A DNA stretch of 64,000 bases. Origin: CALVGQ01 sp031551965. Its GTDB lineage: Bacteria > Bacillota_I > Bacilli_A > Erysipelotrichales > Erysipelotrichaceae. The first letter of the stretch is position 1, and every line of letters starts with the position of its first letter. The notes under the pieces are model-generated. The model ran no database searches and was not told where the DNA came from. It saw nothing but the letters and a program-made list of their open reading frames with translations. This document shows positions 59,622-64,000 of this stretch, piece after piece. Made by a program: the position numbers and the translations under genes. The stretch covers positions 1 to 64,000 of the forward strand of contig JAVBMW010000030.1 of the NCBI GenBank assembly GCA_031551965.1, in the 5' to 3' direction.

Positions 59622-60798
59622 ACTAATCCTGATTCGTTATGGAGAATTATCAACGAAAGGTAAAAATCGTAAAGATTTTATTAATCGACTTACTAATAAT
59701 ATTAAAAATGCTTTAAGTGATTTTGATATGCTTACTTATCAGAAAACATTTGATCGCTTGTATTTATATTTGAATGGTGCAGATAGTGAAGAAGTCAGTT
59801 CAAGACTTAAAAAAGTTTTTGGATTAAGCTCTTTTTCTTGTGCTGCTAAAGTGAATTCAGATTTAGATGAAATGATCGATGCGGGATTTCAGGTTGCGAT
59901 GCAGTCAGTTGGTAAAACATTTAAAGTAGATACAAGACGTCATGATAAGAAATTCTTTAAGACAAGTGATGAAATCAATCGTGCAGTCGCTACTCAAATT
60001 TTAAAAAACAGTGAGTGGAAAGTAGACGTACATAACCCTGATCTACGCATTCAAATTGAGGTGAGAGAAGATTGTACCTACATCATGAAAGAAACGATTC
60101 CAGGAGCTGGTGGCTATCCTGTAGGTGTAGCAGGCAAAGGATTACTTTTATTATCTGGCGGAATCGATTCCCCTGTTGCGGGTTATCTAGCGATGAAACG
60201 CGGAATTCAGGTTGAATGTATTCATTATGCTTCACCTCCATATACTTCCAGTGCTGCGCAACAAAAAGTGCTTGATTTGGCTAAAATAATCAGCACTTAT
60301 CAAGGCAGTATCAAAGTAACGACAATTCCGTTTACTGATCTTCAACTTGCGATTTATGAACATTGTAATGAAAGTTATGCAATTACGATCATGAGAAGAA
60401 TGATGTTTAGAATTGCCGAGGAAGTCGCAAAACGACATAAATGCCTAGCGATCATCACTGGAGAAAGTGTAGGTCAGGTGGCCTCACAAACGCTTGAAAG
60501 TATGAACTGTATTAATGATGTGATTAGCTTACCAGTTTTAAGACCTGTATGTACTCTTGATAAACTTGAAATCATTGATCTTGCCAATAAAATTGAAACG
60601 TATAAAACATCAATATTACCATTTGAAGATTGTTGCACGATCTTTACACCAAAAAGCCCGGTCACTAAACCTACTCTTCAAAAATGTGAGTATTATGAAA
60701 CACGTTTTGATTTTGAACCTTTGATTCAAAAATGCATTGAAGAATCTAAAGTAATTTGGTTAAAACCAGGTGATACAGAAAATAGTGATTTATTCTAA
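59605..60798 (+). CDS. thiI: tRNA 4-thiouridine synthase ThiI
   Basis: 397 residues: ferredoxin-like and THUMP RNA-binding domains (about 1-165), then a PP-loop ATPase with LLSGGIDSPVAGYLAMKRG (about 180-198), ITGESVGQVASQTLE and the Cys in CCTIFTPKSP. No C-terminal rhodanese domain is present, as in Bacillus, where the dedicated NifS paralogue donates sulfur. It makes s4U8 in tRNA. The pair nifS-thiI is conserved. Confidence 0.95.
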   Translation: MELKIELILIRYGELSTKGKNRKDFINRLTNNIKNALSDFDMLTYQKTFDRLYLYLNGADSEEVSSRLKKVFGLSSFSCAAKVNSDLDEMIDAGFQVAMQSVGKTFKVDTRRHDKKFFKTSDEINRAVATQILKNSEWKVDVHNPDLRIQIEVREDCTYIMKETIPGAGGYPVGVAGKGLLLLSGGIDSPVAGYLAMKRGIQVECIHYASPPYTSSAAQQKVLDLAKIISTYQGSIKVTTIPFTDLQLAIYEHCNESYAITIMRRMMFRIAEEVAKRHKCLAIITGESVGQVASQTLESMNCINDVISLPVLRPVCTLDKLEIIDLANKIETYKTSILPFEDCCTIFTPKSPVTKPTLQKCEYYETRFDFEPLIQKCIEESKVIWLKPGDTENSDLF

Positions 60799-60808
60799 TT
60801 ACAAAGAC

Positions 60809-60836
60809 AGAGGGATTAAAGTTCCTCTTTTTTTTT
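60809..60836 (+). terminator. Terminator after thiI
   Basis: AGAGGGA (60809-60815) pairs with TTCCTCT (60822-60828) with one G-T pair, followed by eight T. Confidence 0.8.
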
Positions 60837-61005
60837 GAATGTGTAACTTATGTATTGTTAGATGTAGCTTGTGTTTATGAATATTGTTTTAAAGTTGACT
60901 TTGTTTATAATTTGCTTGAAAGCGAGAATAATTATGGAAGTGGTTTAAACTGCTCTGATTTTAGTTTAAAATATGTGTATCAACAATATTAGTTGGAGGA
61001 TCAAA

Positions 61006-61950
61006 ATGTATAAAGAAATATATTTTACTACTTATAACAAAGACAAAGAAAAAGGACATCATATTGTTAAAGCGAATTTGAATCTAAAAGAGGGTACTAT
61101 CGAAATAATAAGTATCAAAGATTTAGCAGGAAAAGCAAATATGATATTAGAAACGAAAAATCAGCTAATAACTTCTGTTGAAACACAAAAAAGTGTGAAG
61201 TTGGAATTTTATAATAAAAAAACATTAGAATTAATTAAGCAATATGAAAGTGAATATTTTTATTCATTCGGACAAGTGCTTGAAAACAAGTTGATACTAT
61301 CTAGTTATTCTAAAGGTGTTGATAGTATATTTGATCTGGAAAAGAAAGAGTTTACAAAAAGTGTTATCCATTCAAGAAATGATTTTTCAAATGGTAAATC
61401 CCATTTTATCGGTAAGCTGAAAGATGGAAGGGTTGTCTCTGTTGAAAATGCACTTCAACAAATTTACCTCTATAAAAATGATGGTTTAGAGCTAGAGAGA
61501 ATTGTTGAATTTGGATTAAAACCACCTATGAATATCCGATTATTATCATTTTCATTAGATCAAAAATATGCTTATTTAAACACAGAGTATTCTGGAGAAA
61601 TAATTGTATTAGATACAAGTAATTTTGAAATTATTGAAAGACATACATTATCCTCTAAAGAAGGATACTATTCTGGTGGGAATACAATCAGTTCTGATGG
61701 GAAAATGGTCTATATTTCTATGAGAGGAGAAGATTGCATATATATTTTTAAAGCAAAAGATGAAACTATTAAATTAATTGATAAGATAAAATGTGGAAGA
61801 AATCCAAGAGATTTAAAAATAGTAGATGATTATTTACTCGCTAGCTGCACAGATGAAAATTGCATCGAAGTTTATAAAGTCGATCAAGAATCACTTATTA
61901 AAGTGAATAGTTTAGAAATAGAAAGACCAATTACATTTTCGACAAAGTAA
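61006..61950 (+). CDS. Beta-propeller lactonase-like protein
   Basis: 314 residues from the ATG at 61006 (site GGAGGATC). The sequence is repetitive beta-strand: YKEIYFTTYNKDKEKGHHIV at the start, then LSFSLDQKYAYLNTEYSGEIIVL, GNTISSDGKMVYISMRGEDCIYIF and CGRNPRDLKIVDDYLLASCT. These recur every 45-50 residues as in the seven-bladed lactonase (Pgl/YbhE-type) fold. Relatives include 6-phosphogluconolactonase, but the activity of this diverged member is uncertain. It stands alone between thiI and the small acidic protein gene; the 200-bp upstream gap contains a TATAAT at 60905-60910 without a good -35. Confidence 0.65.
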   Translation: MYKEIYFTTYNKDKEKGHHIVKANLNLKEGTIEIISIKDLAGKANMILETKNQLITSVETQKSVKLEFYNKKTLELIKQYESEYFYSFGQVLENKLILSSYSKGVDSIFDLEKKEFTKSVIHSRNDFSNGKSHFIGKLKDGRVVSVENALQQIYLYKNDGLELERIVEFGLKPPMNIRLLSFSLDQKYAYLNTEYSGEIIVLDTSNFEIIERHTLSSKEGYYSGGNTISSDGKMVYISMRGEDCIYIFKAKDETIKLIDKIKCGRNPRDLKIVDDYLLASCTDENCIEVYKVDQESLIKVNSLEIERPITFSTK

Positions 61951-62026
61951 AAAGCAATAATTTTTCCAATTTATTCCATGATTGTACTATGTTTGAGATA
62001 AACATACTACAAATGAGGTGAGTAAA

Positions 62027-62371
62027 ATGGAAAGAAAGAAAAAAATAGATTACCAAGCACCATCGCATCGAAACTATGATCATGAATTTGCGTATGAATT
62101 GGGAGCAGAAATGATGGATGATCAAATGTCACGAAAAAATGCCTATTTAAACCAACTGGATCAAAGAAATAGTACAGATTTTGAATCAGGAGTTGATCGC
62201 TCAAGAGACAATCTACAAAGTGCATTTGAAGAGATGGAAGTTGAAATTGCAGATGAATTTGAAGAAGATACACAAGTATTCAATTCATCAAATTTCTACA
62301 ACAGACATCATTATGCACAAAATGAATTAAGACAAAATCATAATGATGATCAAAACGAAGAAAATGAGTAA
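62027..62371 (+). CDS. Small acidic protein of unknown function
   Basis: 114 residues from the ATG at 62027, preceded by AGGTGAG; a GTG three codons earlier overlaps the site. The composition is highly charged, with Asp/Glu-rich stretches (EEMEVEIADEFEEDTQ) and an Asn-rich tail (NHNDDQNEENE). Predicted helical or disordered, with no membrane segment and no cysteines. I do not recognise a family. It has its own terminator, suggesting it is a real transcription unit. Confidence 0.65.
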   Translation: MERKKKIDYQAPSHRNYDHEFAYELGAEMMDDQMSRKNAYLNQLDQRNSTDFESGVDRSRDNLQSAFEEMEVEIADEFEEDTQVFNSSNFYNRHHYAQNELRQNHNDDQNEENE

Positions 62372-62391
62372 AATCATTTTCTTTTTTTAAG
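62360..62391 (+). terminator. Terminator after the small acidic protein gene
   Basis: GAAAATGA (62360-62367) pairs exactly with TCATTTTC (62374-62381), followed by seven T; the stop codon lies in the stem-loop. Confidence 0.8.
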
Positions 62392-62433
62392 TAAATGGAG
62401 TAGAATTAAATCAATTATAAAAAGGAGAAAAAC

Positions 62434-64000
62434 ATGGAAAAATTGAATTTAACAGACTTTTATAACTATAAATTTATTTCTCGATTAACTTATTCACCTA
62501 ACAAAGAAAATGTTGCATGTACTGTAACGACAATCGATGATAAAGACAACAGTTATAAAAATAATATTTACACATTTAAAAATGGTGAATTTGATCGATT
62601 GACTGGTCTTGATAAAGAAAGTTCGTTTAAATACTTAGATGATAAAACATTATTATTTCCTACAATGAGAGACAAAGCAGATTTGAAAAAAGCTGAAGAA
62701 GGATATCCACTGACTTGTTTCTATAAATTAAGTTTAGATGGTGGAGAAGCTCAAAAAGCTTTCAGTGTACCGCTTAGAGTTACTAGTTATCATGTGTTGA
62801 ATGAAGATACGCTAGTATTAACAGCTGTATTTGATGTTGCTCATCCAAATTATTTTGAATACAACGATGAAAAGAAAGCAGCACTTTTAAAAGAAAAGAA
62901 AGATAATGCAGATTATGAAGTGATCGATGAAATCCCTTGGTGGACTAATGGTGGAACATTCACAAATAAAAATCGAGTTGGACTTTATTTGTATGATATT
63001 CCAACAAGTAAAATCACAAAATTAACAGGCAAAACTTTTAATATGGGATGGACATTGACTGTAGATCAAGAAGGACAAAGAGTTTTCTTTACAGGAAGTG
63101 ATTTTAAAACTAAACCTCAACGTATCGCTCATTTGCATGTTTATGATCATAAGACTAAAGAAGTGACAACTCTGATCAACAGTAAACAATTTAAGAGTAT
63201 ATCTGATGTTCAGTTGTTTAATGGAAAATTATTGTTGGCAGCAGCTACAGGAAAAAATTATGGCATGAATGAAAATGCTTCATTCTATACGTATGACTTT
63301 GATAGTAAAGAAGTAACTTTATTTAAAGAATATGGGGAAGCATTAGGAAGTAGTGTTGGTAGTGATTGCCGATATGGCGGTGGCGAACAAACATTAATGA
63401 TGAATGATAAATATTACTTTGTTTCAACGATCAAGAATGCAAGTCATCTTTATAGTTTGGATTTTGCGGGAAATATTGAAGAAGTAATCGATTATGAAGG
63501 TTCTGTAGACTGCATTGATATGTCAACTGATTCTGTAGTTTATGTTGGTATGAAAGAAGGAAAACTTCAGGAAGTTTATCAATATGATTTGAAAAACGGC
63601 AATCATACTCAACTATCAAATTTCAATGAAGATGTTCTAAGAAATAAATACGTTGCAGCATATAATAAAATTACGATTCAATCTAATGGGGATGATATTG
63701 ATGGATGGGTATTATTACCTAAAGATTATGATGCTTCAAAGAAATATCCTGCAATTTTAGATATTCATGGGGGACCGAAAACAGTTTACGGAGAAGTTTT
63801 CTATCATGAAATGCAACTGTGGGCAAATGAAGGCTACTTTGTGATGTTCTGTAATCCACATGGATCAGATGGAAAAGGAGATGCATTCGCAGATATTCGT
63901 GGTAAATATGGAACTATTGATTATGATGATATCATGAGTTTTGTGGACGCAGTAATCGCTAAATATCCTGCCATCGATGAGAAAAAGATTGGTGTTACAG
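62434..64000 (+). CDS. S9-family serine peptidase (acylaminoacyl/oligopeptidase type), 3' end cut by window
   Basis: The frame opens at ATG 62434 (site AAAGGAG) and runs to the window end without a stop, 522 residues. Residues about 10-400 form a WD40-like beta propeller with repeats such as LTYSPNKENVACTVTT and GWTLTVDQEGQRVFFTG. The alpha/beta hydrolase domain follows with KYPAILDIHGGPKTVYGE (oxyanion region) and MFCNPHGSDGKGDAFADIRGKYG. The window stops at KKIGVT, immediately before the expected GGSYGG nucleophile elbow. No signal peptide is visible, so it probably degrades peptides in the cytosol. Confidence 0.9.
   Translation, partial: MEKLNLTDFYNYKFISRLTYSPNKENVACTVTTIDDKDNSYKNNIYTFKNGEFDRLTGLDKESSFKYLDDKTLLFPTMRDKADLKKAEEGYPLTCFYKLSLDGGEAQKAFSVPLRVTSYHVLNEDTLVLTAVFDVAHPNYFEYNDEKKAALLKEKKDNADYEVIDEIPWWTNGGTFTNKNRVGLYLYDIPTSKITKLTGKTFNMGWTLTVDQEGQRVFFTGSDFKTKPQRIAHLHVYDHKTKEVTTLINSKQFKSISDVQLFNGKLLLAAATGKNYGMNENASFYTYDFDSKEVTLFKEYGEALGSSVGSDCRYGGGEQTLMMNDKYYFVSTIKNASHLYSLDFAGNIEEVIDYEGSVDCIDMSTDSVVYVGMKEGKLQEVYQYDLKNGNHTQLSNFNEDVLRNKYVAAYNKITIQSNGDDIDGWVLLPKDYDASKKYPAILDIHGGPKTVYGEVFYHEMQLWANEGYFVMFCNPHGSDGKGDAFADIRGKYGTIDYDDIMSFVDAVIAKYPAIDEKKIGVT

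Noticed and set aside
1..64000. CRISPR arrays, rRNA or tRNA genes, insertion sequences, integrases, attachment sites
   Set aside because: No regular repeat-spacer pattern, no rRNA-like or tRNA cloverleaf sequence and no transposase or integrase coding sequence was seen.

Overview
The window is AT-rich chromosomal DNA from a low-GC Gram-positive bacterium. Shine-Dalgarno sites are strong (AGGAGG, GAGGTGA). Gene content and order (priA-rsmB-rlmN-PP2C-PASTA kinase-rsgA-rpe-thiN, ftsA-ftsZ, dacB-spmA-spmB-rluB, ezrA-nifS-thiI, rqcH) are Firmicutes-like. The dacB-spmA-spmB trio suggests an endospore former or a recent descendant of one. An Erysipelotrichia-like lineage is my best guess, but that is inference; no rRNA is present to test it.

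Layout. 1-1.2 kb: end of a phage-type ORF6N gene and a frameshifted remnant of a second one. 1.2-6 kb: zinc phospholipase-C-like protein, UMF1-type MFS permease, and on the minus strand a HAD phosphatase/ROK regulator pair and proC. 6-15.1 kb: one dense plus-strand housekeeping run from priA to thiN. 15.1-19.9 kb: metallo-beta-lactamase-fold protein, a membrane-anchored PstS-like protein, DegV, a YcaQ-type winged-helix protein and rpmB. 20-25.1 kb: ftsA-ftsZ and a Ca2+ P-type ATPase. 25.1-26.2 kb: a small accessory island with a well-defined small RNA unit (promoter, pseudoknot-capable fold, terminator) followed by a PBECR4-type nuclease-like gene split by an in-frame amber stop. 26.2-35.6 kb: PHP hydrolase, GNAT, CNNM/CorC protein with a structured leader, NusG-II/Gx transporter pair, dacB-spmA-spmB, DUF3842, ECF S component, rluB, YjjG-like HAD and a RelBE/ParE toxin-antitoxin pair. 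35.6-44.5 kb: rqcH (minus), then a complete seven-gene aromatic operon (aroB-aroC-aroEK fusion-aroF-aroA-tyrA-aroQ) preceded by a leader peptide rich in Phe and Tyr plus a terminator, i.e. a classical attenuator. 44.5-47.5 kb: two-gene chromate transporter, threonine aldolase and rpsD (minus). 47.5-48.3 kb: about 850 bp without a protein gene, holding the rpsD promoter/leader and a dense chain of inverted repeats. 48.3-50.2 kb: BlaR1/MecR1-type and BlaI/MecI-type pair with two operators. 50.4-56.6 kb: mannitol-type PTS operon (mtlA-mtlR-mtlF) with fruK and a sorbose-1-phosphate-reductase-like dehydrogenase in place of mtlD. 56.7-64 kb: ezrA, nifS, thiI, lactonase-like propeller protein, a small acidic protein and a truncated S9 peptidase.

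How the genes work together. The aro operon encodes the shikimate route from DAHP to EPSP (lacking only the last-step neighbours) with chorismate synthase and the tyrosine branch, apparently under ribosome-stalling attenuation by Phe/Tyr supply. The hexitol operon makes chemical sense as import to mannitol-1-phosphate, oxidation next to the phosphate-bearing carbon to fructose-1-phosphate, then FruK to fructose-1,6-bisphosphate, which would bypass MtlD. The most unusual items are the small RNA plus broken nuclease unit at 25.2-26.1 kb, the unexplained structured region at 47.8-48.2 kb, the aro attenuator, and the alternative mannitol pathway. All similarity calls come from reading the sequence; no database search was run.
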